Source of the DNA: Photobacterium iliopiscarium | GTDB lineage: Bacteria > Pseudomonadota > Gammaproteobacteria > Enterobacterales > Vibrionaceae | NCBI RefSeq assembly: GCF_003026395.1 | Contig: NZ_PYOO01000001.1 | Span: forward strand, 124,001 to 188,000 | Length of the DNA stretch: 64,000 bases | Reading direction: 5' to 3' | Shown here: in pieces, positions 8,227-18,018 of the stretch | Layout of the letters: each line of letters begins with the position of its first letter | Position numbering within the stretch: position 1 is the first letter of the stretch | The notes under the pieces: generated by a model | What the model saw: only the letters and a program-made list of their open reading frames with translations | What the model was told of the DNA's origin: nothing | The model's database searches: none | Made by a program: the position numbers and the translations under genes

Positions 8227-9756
8227 ATGATCACTTTTCGTCATCTCAAGCAATTTTGTACTCATTCATTTATTGCAGTAAGTACTTTAACGTTAATCGG
8301 TTGTGCGCAACCATTATCAACGACAAAAACAGCAACATACAGTAACGTTGATAACTACAACACCACCTTACTACAAAAAACATTACCTTATATTCAATCT
8401 AACCCGAATAAAACGGCTTTTTACCCATTAGGTGATGGTCAAGCGGCACTACTTGCTCGTTTAGCTATTATTGAAAGCGCTCAAAAAACAGTGGACGTGC
8501 AATATTATATCTACCGCGATGACGCCACTAGTCATTTACTCACGTGGTACTTATATCAAGCAGCAGAACGCGGAGTACGTGTACGTCTACTTTTAGATGA
8601 TATGCAAAAACGTGATGATCAATTCTTAGCTAATTTATCTGCACACCCTAATGTCGAAGTCCGTTTGTTTAATACTTTTGGTAATCGTAGTTTTAAACCA
8701 TTAAGTTTTTTAACTGATTTTGATCGCCTAAATCGTCGTATGCACAATAAGTCGATCATTGCCGACGGAGTATTTGCCATTACAGGTGGACGTAACATTG
8801 GTGATGAGTATTTCTCTGCTAATAATAACGTTGAATTTGGTGACTTTGATTTATTAATGATGGGGAAAGTTATTCCTCAGGTTTCACGTCAATTTGACGA
8901 GTATTGGAACAGTAAACCCGCAACACCAATTGAAATGTTAGTCACTGATGCCCACTTGCCAACCACCGCCCAATTACAGCAATGGAAAAAAGCGCAAAAG
9001 CAATATTTAACCTCTGATTATGCGCGTTCTCTAAAACAACACCCAATGGCAAAAAAATTATCTAATCAAACATTGCCATTTTATTGGGCTGATGCTGAAC
9101 TTGTTTATGACACCCCTTACAAAGTAAAACACAGCCAAGATGATTTATTGTTACACCATTTATCAACCATGATTGGCCAAGCAAAAACGGATTTTTTACT
9201 TATCTCACCGTATTTTGTACCAACAGAGCCTGGTGTTAAAGCACTCGTAAAAGCGGCTAAACGTGGCTTAAATATTACCATTGTAACTAATTCATTAGCG
9301 TCAAATGATGTGTTTGCCGTGCATGGTTGGTATGCTAAATACCGTAAAGAAATGCTTGAAAATGGGATCAAATTATATGAAATCAAAACCGATCCTCATA
9401 TTAAGAAAAAGCACTCATGGTTAGGTAACTCTCGCTCAAGTTTACATGCTAAAACATTTATTATTGATCGTAAAAAAGTCTTTGTTGGCTCGTTCAATTT
9501 TGATCCTCGATCAGCGTATCTAAATACTGAGCTAGGCGTGATTGTTGATTCAAAACCATTTTCTGATATTTTTTATGCTGATTTAGATCAACTTCTAGAA
9601 AAAAGTGCTTATCGTTTATCATTAGATAGCAATAATGACATTATCTGGACGGATGATACCAATGGTAAGCAATTTGACTCAGAGCCAGACAGCAGCACAA
9701 TCCTAAAAATGGGGGCATGGCTTGCTGGCGCATTACCAATAGAAAAGCACCTATAA
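8227..9756 (+). CDS. Phospholipase D-family lipoprotein, cardiolipin synthase C-like
   Basis: A 509-residue PLD-superfamily protein with a lipoprotein signal (lipobox TLIGC, C26). Two HKD motifs are intact: HNKSIIAD near residue 173 followed by a GGRNIGDEYF stretch, and HAKTFIID near 406 followed by GSFNFDPRS. The paired motifs and the GGRNIGDEY segment are typical of ClsC (YmdC), which makes cardiolipin from phosphatidylglycerol and phosphatidylethanolamine. E. coli ClsC needs the partner YmdB, and no such gene is adjacent here. The lipobox suggests periplasmic anchoring. Substrate is inferred from family. Confidence 0.85.
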   Translation: MITFRHLKQFCTHSFIAVSTLTLIGCAQPLSTTKTATYSNVDNYNTTLLQKTLPYIQSNPNKTAFYPLGDGQAALLARLAIIESAQKTVDVQYYIYRDDATSHLLTWYLYQAAERGVRVRLLLDDMQKRDDQFLANLSAHPNVEVRLFNTFGNRSFKPLSFLTDFDRLNRRMHNKSIIADGVFAITGGRNIGDEYFSANNNVEFGDFDLLMMGKVIPQVSRQFDEYWNSKPATPIEMLVTDAHLPTTAQLQQWKKAQKQYLTSDYARSLKQHPMAKKLSNQTLPFYWADAELVYDTPYKVKHSQDDLLLHHLSTMIGQAKTDFLLISPYFVPTEPGVKALVKAAKRGLNITIVTNSLASNDVFAVHGWYAKYRKEMLENGIKLYEIKTDPHIKKKHSWLGNSRSSLHAKTFIIDRKKVFVGSFNFDPRSAYLNTELGVIVDSKPFSDIFYADLDQLLEKSAYRLSLDSNNDIIWTDDTNGKQFDSEPDSSTILKMGAWLAGALPIEKHL

Positions 9757-9800
9757 AAAACACTTATAAAAAACACTTATAAAAAACACTTATAAAAAAA
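9752..9800. repeat. 13-bp tandem repeat (about 3.7 copies)
   Basis: The unit TATAAAAAACACT repeats in tandem, starting inside the stop codon of the ClsC-like gene and running into the following terminator. It looks like slippage-type expansion of A-rich sequence. Confidence 0.85.
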
Positions 9801-9830
9801 GCCCTCCATGGATATCACCATGAAGGGCTT
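9799..9830. terminator. Bidirectional terminator between clsC-like gene and rimK
   Basis: A 13-bp stem with one mismatch (AAGCCCTCCATGG / CCATGAAGGGCTT), flanked by an A-run on the left and TT on the right. It serves both convergent genes. Confidence 0.8.
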
Positions 9831-9854
9831 TATAATACAAAGAACAGTACTTAC

Positions 9855-10757
9855 TTAGCCTTTGCTACGTAGTGCTGTTTTTTTAGATGCGTGCTTTTCA
9901 ATGTATTCGATAATCATACCGGCAATATCTTTACCTGTTGCTTTCTCGATACCTTCAAGACCTGGTGATGAGTTAACTTCCATCACTAGTGGACCACGCT
10001 CAGAACGCAGTAAATCAACACCAGCAACGCTTAATCCCATAATTTTCGCAGCAGCAACTGCTGTCTTACGCTCTTCAGGAGTAATCTTAACTAACGCTGC
10101 ACTACCGCCACGGTGAAGATTAGAACGGAATTCACCTTCTGCACCTTGACGTTTCATTGCTGCAATCACTTTGTCACCAATAACAAAACAACGGATATCA
10201 GCACCGCCCGCTTCTTTAATGTATTCTTGCACCATGATATTTGCTTTTAAGCCCATGAATGCTTCAATAACACTTTCAGCCGCTTTACGTGTTTCTGCCA
10301 GTACAACACCAATACCTTGTGTACCTTCAAGTAGTTTAATCACTACTGGTGCACCGCCGACCATATCAAGTAAATCTTTAACATCATCTGGCTTGCTGGC
10401 AAAACCTGTTACTGGCATACCAATACATTTACGCGATAATAACTGCATTGAACGCAATTTATCGCGCGAACGACTAATTGCAACAGATTCGTTAACTGTA
10501 TAAACACCCATCATTTCAAATTGGCGTAATACTGCTGTTCCGTAAAACGTCACTGATGCACCGATACGTGGAATAACGGCATCAAAATCCACCAAATCTT
10601 CACCCTTAAAGTGAATTGATGGTTTTTGAGAATTAATGTTCATATAGCAACGAAGTGCATCAATCACCTTGATTTCATGGCCACGTTGCTCTGCCGCTTC
10701 AATAAGGCGAGACGTTGAATACAATGACTGATTACGAGATAAGATACCGATTTTCAT
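9855..10757 (-). CDS. rimK: Ribosomal protein S6 modification enzyme RimK (ATP-grasp glutamate ligase)
   Basis: A 300-residue ATP-grasp ligase that adds glutamate residues to the C-terminus of ribosomal protein S6. ATP-grasp features are visible in order: [11 protein letters not shown] (phosphate loop), [19 protein letters not shown], and the metal site [15 protein letters not shown]. coli RimK is 300 aa and near-colinear. The start ATG follows the rimB stop by 5 bases, so the two genes form an operon. Together they fit the RimB-RimK pair described in Pseudomonas, where RimB modulates the outcome of RimK activity. Confidence 0.95.
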   Translation of the reverse strand: MKIGILSRNQSLYSTSRLIEAAEQRGHEIKVIDALRCYMNINSQKPSIHFKGEDLVDFDAVIPRIGASVTFYGTAVLRQFEMMGVYTVNESVAISRSRDKLRSMQLLSRKCIGMPVTGFASKPDDVKDLLDMVGGAPVVIKLLEGTQGIGVVLAETRKAAESVIEAFMGLKANIMVQEYIKEAGGADIRCFVIGDKVIAAMKRQGAEGEFRSNLHRGGSAALVKITPEERKTAVAAAKIMGLSVAGVDLLRSERGPLVMEVNSSPGLEGIEKATGKDIAGMIIEYIEKHASKKTALRSKG

Positions 10758-10762
10758 TACTA

Positions 10763-11227
10763 TTACTTTTCCTTACTTTGAATTAGGTAGGAGGCTTCTG
10801 GATCAACAATAATACGACCATGCATAGATGTTCGTCCAAGCAACATTCGAAAAGCCATATTATCACGGCTTGTTAACGATATTTCGATTGGCCATCGTTG
10901 ACCATTAAAATCAATGGTTGAAACAATAAAGTAGCGCAGTTGCTCATCGCCACCAGAATTTCTTACAACACGCTTGTCAGCAACTTTTGCCATACAAACC
11001 TGTTCAACATCAGTATTATTATGGATAGGATGTAACCAAAATTTCACCCATAATTCATCATCTTGAGTAAATTCTTCAATTTTGAAGGTATGAAGACAAG
11101 AGCTACGTGCTCCTGTATCAATTTTAACATGGATATTATCAACACCAAGATCAGGTAAAGTGGCGACTTCACGCCAACCAACAATAAATTTATTATTTTT
11201 ATTCACAATTGTTTCTTTATTAATCAT
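10763..11227 (-). CDS. RimB-like retropepsin-fold aspartic protease (Zn_protease family)
   Basis: A 154-residue protein of the family formerly called ATP-dependent zinc protease and now grouped with retropepsin-like aspartic proteases. The motif [13 protein letters not shown] carries the D-T-G catalytic triad, and [14 protein letters not shown] is the family C-terminal signature. The longest frame starts 33 codons earlier, but those codons encode an unrelated hydrophobic stretch. The ATG at 11227 gives the usual family length. It precedes rimK by 5 bases, matching the rimB-rimK arrangement. Proteolytic activity is inferred. Confidence 0.82.
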   Translation of the reverse strand: MINKETIVNKNNKFIVGWREVATLPDLGVDNIHVKIDTGARSSCLHTFKIEEFTQDDELWVKFWLHPIHNNTDVEQVCMAKVADKRVVRNSGGDEQLRYFIVSTIDFNGQRWPIEISLTSRDNMAFRMLLGRTSMHGRIIVDPEASYLIQSKEK

Positions 11228-11749
11228 TACAATAACCCAACGTCCTAAACAGCTAATCCAGATGTTAACAAACACCATAAATGCAATAAATATCAGTAAG
11301 ATACAATTACAAATAGTCACTATCACTTAAATTAAACTGTTATCTATAGATAAGGAAATCATTAACTAACTGAGCACTGAATTAACCTGAATCAGTGCCA
11401 ATAACGGTGGTAAAATCACCGTAAGATGATGATTTTTTAGTATCATCGTTGCTTATATTACCACATCCTAACCATATAAGATTGTTTATTAATGTCATTA
11501 AGCAATAAGTTTCAACGGAATATAATTAGTTAATCCCTTTTTTATTCTTATAAATACCACTAACACACCACTATTACTCTAACTGTAGTGTTTTTTATAC
11601 AATAGCAACAAACAAGCCGTACATAAAAAGCCAAATTTGATTATTTTATTTCCAATAAAAACTAACTGATAGTCAATCTTATTTAATCCTTCTGTCGCAA
11701 TCTCTGAACATGCTACTCTTTCATCATTCCTCAATAAGAACTGATAAAC
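11228..11749. other. Intergenic region, 520 bp
   Basis: AT-rich divergent region between rimB and a hypothetical gene. Small hairpins occur at about 11403-11424 (CGGTG...CACCG) and 11426-11450 (GATGAT...ATCATC). A CACTA...TAGTGTTTTTT element near 11570-11597 resembles a weak plus-strand terminator. No ORF of quality. Confidence 0.4.
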
Positions 11750-12301
11750 ATGTCAACATTAGAACAGCAATTATTATTACTTGGCATGGCTGATTTGCCC
11801 ATTGATACACTAATAAAAAAACAGCTAGATCAATTTATTACAGCATCATCAGCACATTTTGATCATGTTTGCCAACAACGTCCAAATAGTACAACAATCG
11901 ACTTATTGCTTGGGTTTATGACCCTACACCACCAGCAAGCTCAACAACAATGGCTACATCAACAGACAGCAGCAACAAAAATGCAAACTGTTTTTAATAA
12001 TACAATAGGTCATGATCATGCGGCTAATTTCACCCATCAAGATCATAACGCTCTTTTAGCCTTAACGCATTTATGGCTAATGGTACAAGGTGCGTCCGGC
12101 ATTGATTACAGCTACAGCAATGAACAAGCTAAAACACAAAGTGATCTTCTCTTGGAGAATGAAATAACCACCTCACCTTTACAGATTAACCCCAAGTTAG
12201 AATTGCTGCGATGTCAATTTATGCAATCATACTACTTAGGAAAAAATCACAATAAAGTAAAATTACGTACTCGTATCAAGCTACTGTTCAGAAAAGTATA
12301 A
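11750..12301 (+). CDS. Hypothetical protein, 183 aa
   Basis: A 183-residue soluble, largely helical protein rich in glutamine, histidine and leucine, with a lysine/arginine-rich C-terminus (KVKLRTRIKLLFRKV). No signal peptide, membrane segment or recognised motif. The basic amphipathic tail could contact membrane or nucleic acid, but that is speculation. ATG start about 7 bases after AAGAA. It lies alone, with more than 200 bp on each side. No family recognised. Confidence 0.6.
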   Translation: MSTLEQQLLLLGMADLPIDTLIKKQLDQFITASSAHFDHVCQQRPNSTTIDLLLGFMTLHHQQAQQQWLHQQTAATKMQTVFNNTIGHDHAANFTHQDHNALLALTHLWLMVQGASGIDYSYSNEQAKTQSDLLLENEITTSPLQINPKLELLRCQFMQSYYLGKNHNKVKLRTRIKLLFRKV

Positions 12302-12571
12302 CAACGTTATATGTTATAACTTTAAAATAGCATTAACCGTGGTCTTTACCATACTCCTGACTTGTTCTAATGGCATAAATTACCGACAATATAGCTGTAT
12401 TTATCTTTATTGAAATAAACTCTGCTTCTTGTCGGTCTCATGCATAACATTATAAAGACTTAGCGCTTTAACGCAGACAATACCTTAATCCAACATGAAA
12501 ATTACATATAGAACAACGTCAGATACGATGACATTTATCATCATTGTGCGTTGTTTATTTGGAGCTCTAGA

Positions 12572-14674
12572 TTGAAAAAGTTATACCAGCATTTTTATTT
12601 AACCATTGCCTTACTCATAACCTTGTTTGGCATTACCTTTTCATCAATAGCAGCAGCAACGCCACAGCACAGTACGGGCTGGGTAACGAATCCACAGCAC
12701 CCTCCTGTTGAAGTAAGACTGATGCTTACCGGTCAACAAGATCTGGCCAAGCATACCGTTCAAGGTTTACTGGAAGTAAAGCTTGATACTGATTGGAAAA
12801 CGTACTGGCGATCACCGGGTGAAGGTGGTGTTGCTCCGAGTATCAATTGGGATATGTCATCTAATATTGCTAAAGTTGATTGGCAATGGCCATTACCAAA
12901 ACGTTATGAGTTTTTAGGCGTTGAAACGCTGGGTTACAAACATGATGTTATTTTTCCGCTTTCCATCCATGTAAAAGACATGAATAAACCAGTATTTCTC
13001 TCTGGTAAACTAACCATGTCATCATGTACAAGTATTTGTGTATTAACCGATTACGAACTTTCCTTTGATTTCACCCCCAATAAATTACTACCATCAACAG
13101 AAGCTATGTTTTTGTATAATAAAGGGGAAAGTCAGGTTCCAAAATCATCATCTTTAATCACGTTAAAAACACTTTCTTATAATAAAGCAGAAAAAAAAGT
13201 AACCGTAGTTGCAACTAACACCATGGGCTGGCAACAACCAGATGTTATTATTGATGGCGATACACAAGCCGCTAAAGACACCTCATTCCTTAAACCTACA
13301 ACGATCATTAAAGGCGATACACTTTACGCCACCTTACCTGTGACAAGTTGGTTTGGTACGCCTAAATTAGTAGGACAACCCCTTCATGTAACGATTGGTG
13401 ACCATGATGTCGCGGTTGAAATGACAGCAACAGCAACGGATCTTCCGGTTAGCACTCCAACGACAAATAGTAATTTATTAAAAGTCATCGGCCTAGCCTT
13501 ACTTGGTGGCTTGATTCTTAATATTATGCCGTGTGTCTTACCTGTTTTAGGAATGAAATTAAGCAGTGTTATTTCAGCTCAAGGACTGGCGCGTCGTCAA
13601 ATTAGAACTCAATTTTTGGCATCTGCTGCTGGGATCATTGTTTCATTCTGGTTATTAGCTGCATTTTTAACAGCAATGAAACTGTCAGGCCAAGCGCTAG
13701 GATGGGGTATTCAATTCCAAAGCCCATGGTTTATTGGTGCAATGATCGCGATTACGGTGTTATTTGGCACAAATATGCTGGGGTTATTTGAAATTCGTCT
13801 CTCAAGTAATACCAATACATGGTTAGCTACTAAAGGTGATAGTTCACATCTAGGGCATTTCATTCAAGGTATGTTTGCAACATTACTTGCAACGCCTTGT
13901 AGTGCTCCTTTCTTAGGTACTGCGGTTGCATTTGCCTTAGGTGCAAATTTAGTCACCTTATTTGCTATCTTTACCGCTCTTGCTATCGGAATGGCCGCAC
14001 CATGGCTACTCATTGCTCTTTTCCCACAATTAGCGACATTAATGCCAAAACCGGGTGCATGGATGGATCGTATTAAAACGCTATTTGGCTTAATGATGTT
14101 AGCAACATCAGTATGGTTATTAAGCTTAATGACCAGCTTCTTTAATGCGACTGTTGTATGGGGGTTAGGTGCTGTTATCTTAGCGGCTATCTTATGGCTA
14201 TTAGGCCGTAAAAAAGGACGTAAAACCGTTATTATCACCTTAGCTGTCATGTTACTTGGCGCTGGTGCTAGTTTATTTACAGGTAGCTTAACCGCCAATA
14301 AATGGTCAACACCACTTCCGGCAGATCATCACTGGATCCCATTAGATACAGCCCAAATAGCAACTGACGTCGCACAAGGTAAAACGGTTTTTGTTGATGT
14401 AACAGCGCAATGGTGTATCACTTGTAAAGCCAATAAAATCGGGGTGATTTTACAAGAACCGGTATATTCAGCACTGGATAATAAAAATATCGTTCTAATG
14501 CGTGGTGATTGGACTAAACCTTCAGATTACGTAACTGGATTCCTCCAATCTCACGGTCGTTTTGGTGTGCCTTTTAATATTGTTTACGGTCCTAATGCAC
14601 CAAAAGGTATTGAGTTACCGGTTATTTTATCAAGTGATAGTGTTCTTGACGCTTTAAAGAAGGCGGGTAAATAA
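12572..14674 (+). CDS. scsB: ScsB/DsbD-like membrane thiol:disulfide reductase
   Basis: A protein of about 700 residues that carries electrons from cytoplasmic thioredoxin to periplasmic partners. The TTG at 12572 is preferred because GGAG lies 7 bases before it; an in-frame TTG 21 bases earlier has none. In order: signal peptide, DsbD-alpha-like N-terminal region (with CTSIC at about 160), a CcdA-type membrane domain with the paired cysteine motifs NIMPCVLPVLG and LATPCSAPFLG, and a C-terminal thioredoxin domain with WCITCK. This order and length match the Scs (suppressor of copper sensitivity) branch. Its stop overlaps the next start by one base. Confidence 0.85.
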   Translation: MKKLYQHFYLTIALLITLFGITFSSIAAATPQHSTGWVTNPQHPPVEVRLMLTGQQDLAKHTVQGLLEVKLDTDWKTYWRSPGEGGVAPSINWDMSSNIAKVDWQWPLPKRYEFLGVETLGYKHDVIFPLSIHVKDMNKPVFLSGKLTMSSCTSICVLTDYELSFDFTPNKLLPSTEAMFLYNKGESQVPKSSSLITLKTLSYNKAEKKVTVVATNTMGWQQPDVIIDGDTQAAKDTSFLKPTTIIKGDTLYATLPVTSWFGTPKLVGQPLHVTIGDHDVAVEMTATATDLPVSTPTTNSNLLKVIGLALLGGLILNIMPCVLPVLGMKLSSVISAQGLARRQIRTQFLASAAGIIVSFWLLAAFLTAMKLSGQALGWGIQFQSPWFIGAMIAITVLFGTNMLGLFEIRLSSNTNTWLATKGDSSHLGHFIQGMFATLLATPCSAPFLGTAVAFALGANLVTLFAIFTALAIGMAAPWLLIALFPQLATLMPKPGAWMDRIKTLFGLMMLATSVWLLSLMTSFFNATVVWGLGAVILAAILWLLGRKKGRKTVIITLAVMLLGAGASLFTGSLTANKWSTPLPADHHWIPLDTAQIATDVAQGKTVFVDVTAQWCITCKANKIGVILQEPVYSALDNKNIVLMRGDWTKPSDYVTGFLQSHGRFGVPFNIVYGPNAPKGIELPVILSSDSVLDALKKAGK

Positions 14675-15222
14675 TGTCATCAGATACCAATAGAAAACCT
14701 CGTCATACAAGATGGCGATGGATTCAAAGTATTATTATACTTATCATTATGGCTATGATTGCAGGTAGCGCATTAGAAGCATGGCGCAATCGTAATTTAG
14801 ATAAAATGCAGATATCAACATCACAGCCCACTTATACTACGATTGATAATCAAAAAGTCGATATCTTTAGAGACAGTTATGATCAAACCGTACTGGTGTA
14901 TATCTGGGCAACATGGTGTGGCAGCTGTAAAGTTGTCTCTCCCGTTATTAACTGGCTAAACAACCAACAATGGACAGATCTTAAAATCGTAACTATTGCC
15001 ATGCAATCGGGTGATGATCGTCGTTTACATGCTTATTTGAATACGAAAGGATATAACTTTCCAGTTGTAAATGATAATACCAGAGCCTTAACACGCCAGT
15101 GGAAACTATCACGAGCACCGACTATATTACTGATTAAAAATGGTAAAATTCAAAGCACAACGGCAGGATTGGTAACACCACCAGGATTATTTGCCCGATT
15201 AGCATGGGTTGATCTGAAATAA
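14674..15222 (+). CDS. scsD: ScsD-like membrane-anchored thioredoxin
   Basis: A 182-residue TlpA/ScsD-type thioredoxin. One N-terminal membrane anchor (about 18-38) precedes a periplasmic thioredoxin fold with active site WCGSCK near 80-85 and the cis-proline turn SRAPT near 147. It overlaps the scsB-like gene by one base, so the pair is co-translated. In Salmonella the order is scsABCD; here scsA and scsC are absent from the cluster. A DsbA-like lipoprotein with an ScsC-type N-terminus lies 8 kb upstream. Role in copper or peroxide stress is inferred from family. Confidence 0.8.
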   Translation: MSSDTNRKPRHTRWRWIQSIIILIIMAMIAGSALEAWRNRNLDKMQISTSQPTYTTIDNQKVDIFRDSYDQTVLVYIWATWCGSCKVVSPVINWLNNQQWTDLKIVTIAMQSGDDRRLHAYLNTKGYNFPVVNDNTRALTRQWKLSRAPTILLIKNGKIQSTTAGLVTPPGLFARLAWVDLK

Positions 15223-15229
15223 TAAACAC

Positions 15230-15278
15230 CCAGCGACGCATATTCTCTTTCCCTTGAAAATGAATAATGCGTCGCTGG
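15230..15278. terminator. Hairpin between scsD and the NlpC/P60 gene
   Basis: A perfect 12-bp stem (CCAGCGACGCAT / ATGCGTCGCTGG) with a 25-bp loop that itself can extend the stem. It separates convergent genes; U-runs are weak. Confidence 0.65.
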
Positions 15279-15286
15279 ATCACTTA

Positions 15287-15808
15287 TTAATATTTATCTA
15301 AACGGCGTATTTGCCAAAAATGGCGTCGCCAATAAGGGTTATCTAAACGTGAAATAATAACGCCTTTAGATTGTGATGCATGTAAGAATTCTGAATTACC
15401 TAAATAAATCCCTACATGGCGCGAATTACGCCCAGTCCTAAAAAAGACTAAATCCCCTTCTTTAGCATTATTACGTTTAACTTGTTTCCCTTTTTTAACT
15501 AATTCCAAGGTTGTTCGAGGTAGTAATTTTTGATAAACACTAGAATAGCCAACCTGCACGAAAGCCGAACAATCTATTCCTTTTTTAGATGAACCACCAT
15601 AACGGTATGGTGTCCCCTTCCAATTATGATAAACACCATCAAACATACCGTTATTAACCGGTAATGTTTTCGCAATCTCATGCTTAGGTGTCGGCGTTAG
15701 CGTTTTGAGCGTCGTCTTGGTGTCCGTTGGTGATGATGCACATCCAACAATTGATACCAAGGCTAATAAAATTAATATCGTTTTTTTTATAATCAATCCG
15801 TTCTTCAC
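15287..15808 (-). CDS. NlpC/P60 family lipoprotein endopeptidase (MepS/Spr-like)
   Basis: A 173-residue outer-membrane-type lipoprotein with an NlpC/P60 cysteine peptidase domain, expected to cut D-Ala-mDAP cross-links in peptidoglycan during growth. The signal peptide ends in lipobox SIVGC near residue 23. The catalytic cysteine is in GIDCSAFVQVGY, the first histidine in SRHVGIYLG, and a following histidine in FLHAS. Length is close to E. coli MepS (188) and NlpC (154), so either name could apply. Transcribed alone, convergent with the Scs pair. Confidence 0.85.
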   Translation of the reverse strand: MKNGLIIKKTILILLALVSIVGCASSPTDTKTTLKTLTPTPKHEIAKTLPVNNGMFDGVYHNWKGTPYRYGGSSKKGIDCSAFVQVGYSSVYQKLLPRTTLELVKKGKQVKRNNAKEGDLVFFRTGRNSRHVGIYLGNSEFLHASQSKGVIISRLDNPYWRRHFWQIRRLDKY

Positions 15809-16339
15809 GATTTATCCTGCAATCCATCAGTGGAGATAAATATATTCAATACAATTAACTAAATATTATAGCTACATTCATCATACTAGCGTAAGCAGTA
15901 ACGAATAACTGTGGCATTGATTCAATTGTTTTATATATTATTATCTATATCCTTTTGATCATACATGAAGAATTATACTATTCAAGAATACAACATGAAC
16001 ATGATCACATTATTAAAAGGAATATATATTGTGAATATTAATAAACAAAGCACGAACATATAGTAATAAAATTATCACTATTATATTGAATGCAAAAAAA
16101 AAGCTCACACCATAGTGCAAGCTAAATTTAATACAATAGAAGAAATAAATATGATGAAATACCATCGATATCTACTGTAAATCTTTTAGTGTTAAAAGCG
16201 AGATATTTAAAGTCAATATTAATAACATGTAGAATAACTCACAATACTATGTAATTATCTCTATTATCAATAAGATAAAAACCCTATAAAATAAAAAATT
16301 ATTATTCACAGGGTCAGTATTTTATAATTAATACAATAA
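15809..16339. other. Intergenic region, 531 bp
   Basis: Very AT-rich region upstream of the NlpC/P60 gene and downstream of a DUF2750 gene. No ORF. It contains two minus-strand terminator-like hairpins (16093-16123 and about 16277-16316) with 150 bp between them. Confidence 0.5.
16093..16123 (-). terminator. Strong intrinsic terminator, minus strand
   Basis: Read on the minus strand, a 9-bp stem (with two G-U pairs) and a TATG loop is followed by nine T. The nearest upstream gene on that strand ends 217 bp away and has its own weaker hairpin. Confidence 0.75.
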
Positions 16340-16696
16340 TTATAGGTAAAGATTTGCCACTTCTGAAGGCTCTAATTCAACACCTTCAAGTGATTCATTC
16401 CAGTTTAAACCAACTAAAACACCATCTTCTACTAGCGTAAGCATCCAATCTTCAAGAAAAATATCTAATGGTAATTCACTTGGTTGGAACTCAGACCATT
16501 CATCAGCACACTGCACTTTTGCATCAACTTCATTTGACCAAAAAGGCATCACTTCAGAGTCTTCAAATTCAGATGATGCAACAGATAACCAGTCACCCTC
16601 TTCGTTGCGAAGGCTCCAAACAACACGTGTTGCTTGTGTTTCTGTTACGAACAAAGCTTTATTTGCTTGGATATCTGCGGTTAATTTAGTCATCAT
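16340..16696 (-). CDS. DUF2750 domain-containing protein
   Basis: A 118-residue acidic protein of the DUF2750 family, function unknown. Family-like features are the central W-S-L-R and the acidic MPFWSNEVDAKVQCADEW segment, followed by LDIFLEDWMLTLVEDGVLVGLNW. A second, diverged member lies at 28246-28638, with matching pattern (VPVWPNKEFAEAWA, then HGLEDDELALVVFP). Small, cytosolic, no signal peptide. Monocistronic. Confidence 0.8.
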   Translation of the reverse strand: MMTKLTADIQANKALFVTETQATRVVWSLRNEEGDWLSVASSEFEDSEVMPFWSNEVDAKVQCADEWSEFQPSELPLDIFLEDWMLTLVEDGVLVGLNWNESLEGVELEPSEVANLYL

Positions 16697-17035
16697 TTTC
16701 TCTCAATTAAAATGCCATAATATGGCCTTATCGGTTAAATATATCAACCTTTACCCTACCTCAGTATTTTACCAAAAAAACACCTGAGCAGCATTATTAT
16801 TTAGTCATCGTTCTTTATGTAGTATCAAGAAAAAATGAACAATATCAATAAATCTTTTTTCTTCATAGCGTATATTGACTTATAAAAATTCAGTGACAAA
16901 ATGGCAGGGAATGTCATTATTTTACACGAGGATGGTATCTTAGGCCTGAGCGCCATTTTGATCATTCATTATTAAATCTTCTCAATATTGCAATGATATT
17001 GAGGCAACAACTACTTTTAAATCTTAGGTGTCAAC
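16697..17035. other. Intergenic region, 339 bp
   Basis: Divergent region between the DUF2750 gene and rarD. A perfect 8-bp hairpin CTCAATAT...ATATTGAG at 16981-17003 lies 33 bp before the rarD start. No leader ORF was found. Confidence 0.4.
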
Positions 17036-17941
17036 ATGCAATCACGTCGTGCAGGTAATATGCTAGCGGCATTTTCATTCATTCTTTGGGGAATATTACC
17101 ACTTTATTACCAATACTTACCTCAAGCAAATACTAATGAATTACTCGCATTAAGGCTTATTTTTTCTGTACCTGTAATGTTAATTGTCATGGTATTACTT
17201 CGACAGCCAATCCCTGCAATCAAAGACATCCTCGCTGATAAAAAATCATTAGCAATGTGTGGTTTTGCAGGTGTCATCATGAGCGTATCTTGGTATGCAT
17301 TTACATGGGCAATCACGCATGGCGAAGTATTAGCAGCAAGCTTAGGCTATTTTATAAACCCTTTATTCGCAATTGCATTGGCGATGTTCTTTCTAAAAGA
17401 AACACTCTCTAAAGCACAAATTATTGCTGTTATCCTCGCGATTTTAGGCATTGGTTACCAAGTGTGGCAATACGGTCAATTACCTTGGTTATCATTGGTT
17501 ATGGGAAGCTTTTTTGCCGTCTATGGTTTAACAAAAAAATACATTAAATATGATGCGCTTACCTCTGTAACAATTGAAGCGGCAATACTCACCCCTTTTG
17601 CCCTTATTTATATGATATGGCTGTATTTCAGTGGCGATAGTGTTGCCCTTACTTCTGGTACGACTACTTTCTTACTTTATGCAGGTGCCGCTCCTGTTAC
17701 GGTCGCCCCACTAATATTTTTTGCCCTCGCCTTGAATCGCACCAGTTTAACGATGGTGGGTTTAATGCAATATATTGAACCAAGTTTACAATTTTTATTG
17801 GCCATATTCTTATTTGGTGAAGTATTTGATCAAACGAAAGCCATCAGTTTTGGTTTAATTTGGTTAGGGTTAATCTTTTGTACAGTTGAAGCACTGCCCG
17901 CTATGTTTCGTCACAAAAAAGCGATACTACCCAGCCATTAA
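17036..17941 (+). CDS. rarD: EamA-family transporter RarD
   Basis: A 301-residue inner-membrane protein with about ten hydrophobic segments arranged as two EamA repeats. The motifs GNMLAAFSFILWGILPLYY at the N-terminus, GYFINPLFAIALAMFFLKE in the middle and GLMQYIEPSLQFLLAIFLFG near the C-terminus are characteristic of RarD. RarD is named for chloramphenicol resistance in Pseudomonas, but its physiological substrate is unclear. Single gene; a hairpin follows. Confidence 0.92.
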   Translation: MQSRRAGNMLAAFSFILWGILPLYYQYLPQANTNELLALRLIFSVPVMLIVMVLLRQPIPAIKDILADKKSLAMCGFAGVIMSVSWYAFTWAITHGEVLAASLGYFINPLFAIALAMFFLKETLSKAQIIAVILAILGIGYQVWQYGQLPWLSLVMGSFFAVYGLTKKYIKYDALTSVTIEAAILTPFALIYMIWLYFSGDSVALTSGTTTFLLYAGAAPVTVAPLIFFALALNRTSLTMVGLMQYIEPSLQFLLAIFLFGEVFDQTKAISFGLIWLGLIFCTVEALPAMFRHKKAILPSH

Positions 17942-17949
17942 TCAATATA

Positions 17950-17982
17950 TAGCCTAACGTATTCTTTCTCGTCGTTAGGCTA
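17950..17982 (+). terminator. Hairpin after rarD
   Basis: A perfect 10-bp stem (TAGCCTAACG / CGTTAGGCTA) 8 bp after the rarD stop, followed by a T-rich stretch. Probably a terminator. Confidence 0.75.
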
Positions 17983-18018
17983 TTATGTTTATTGTCCGTC
18001 ACTCTTTAGGAAACAATC

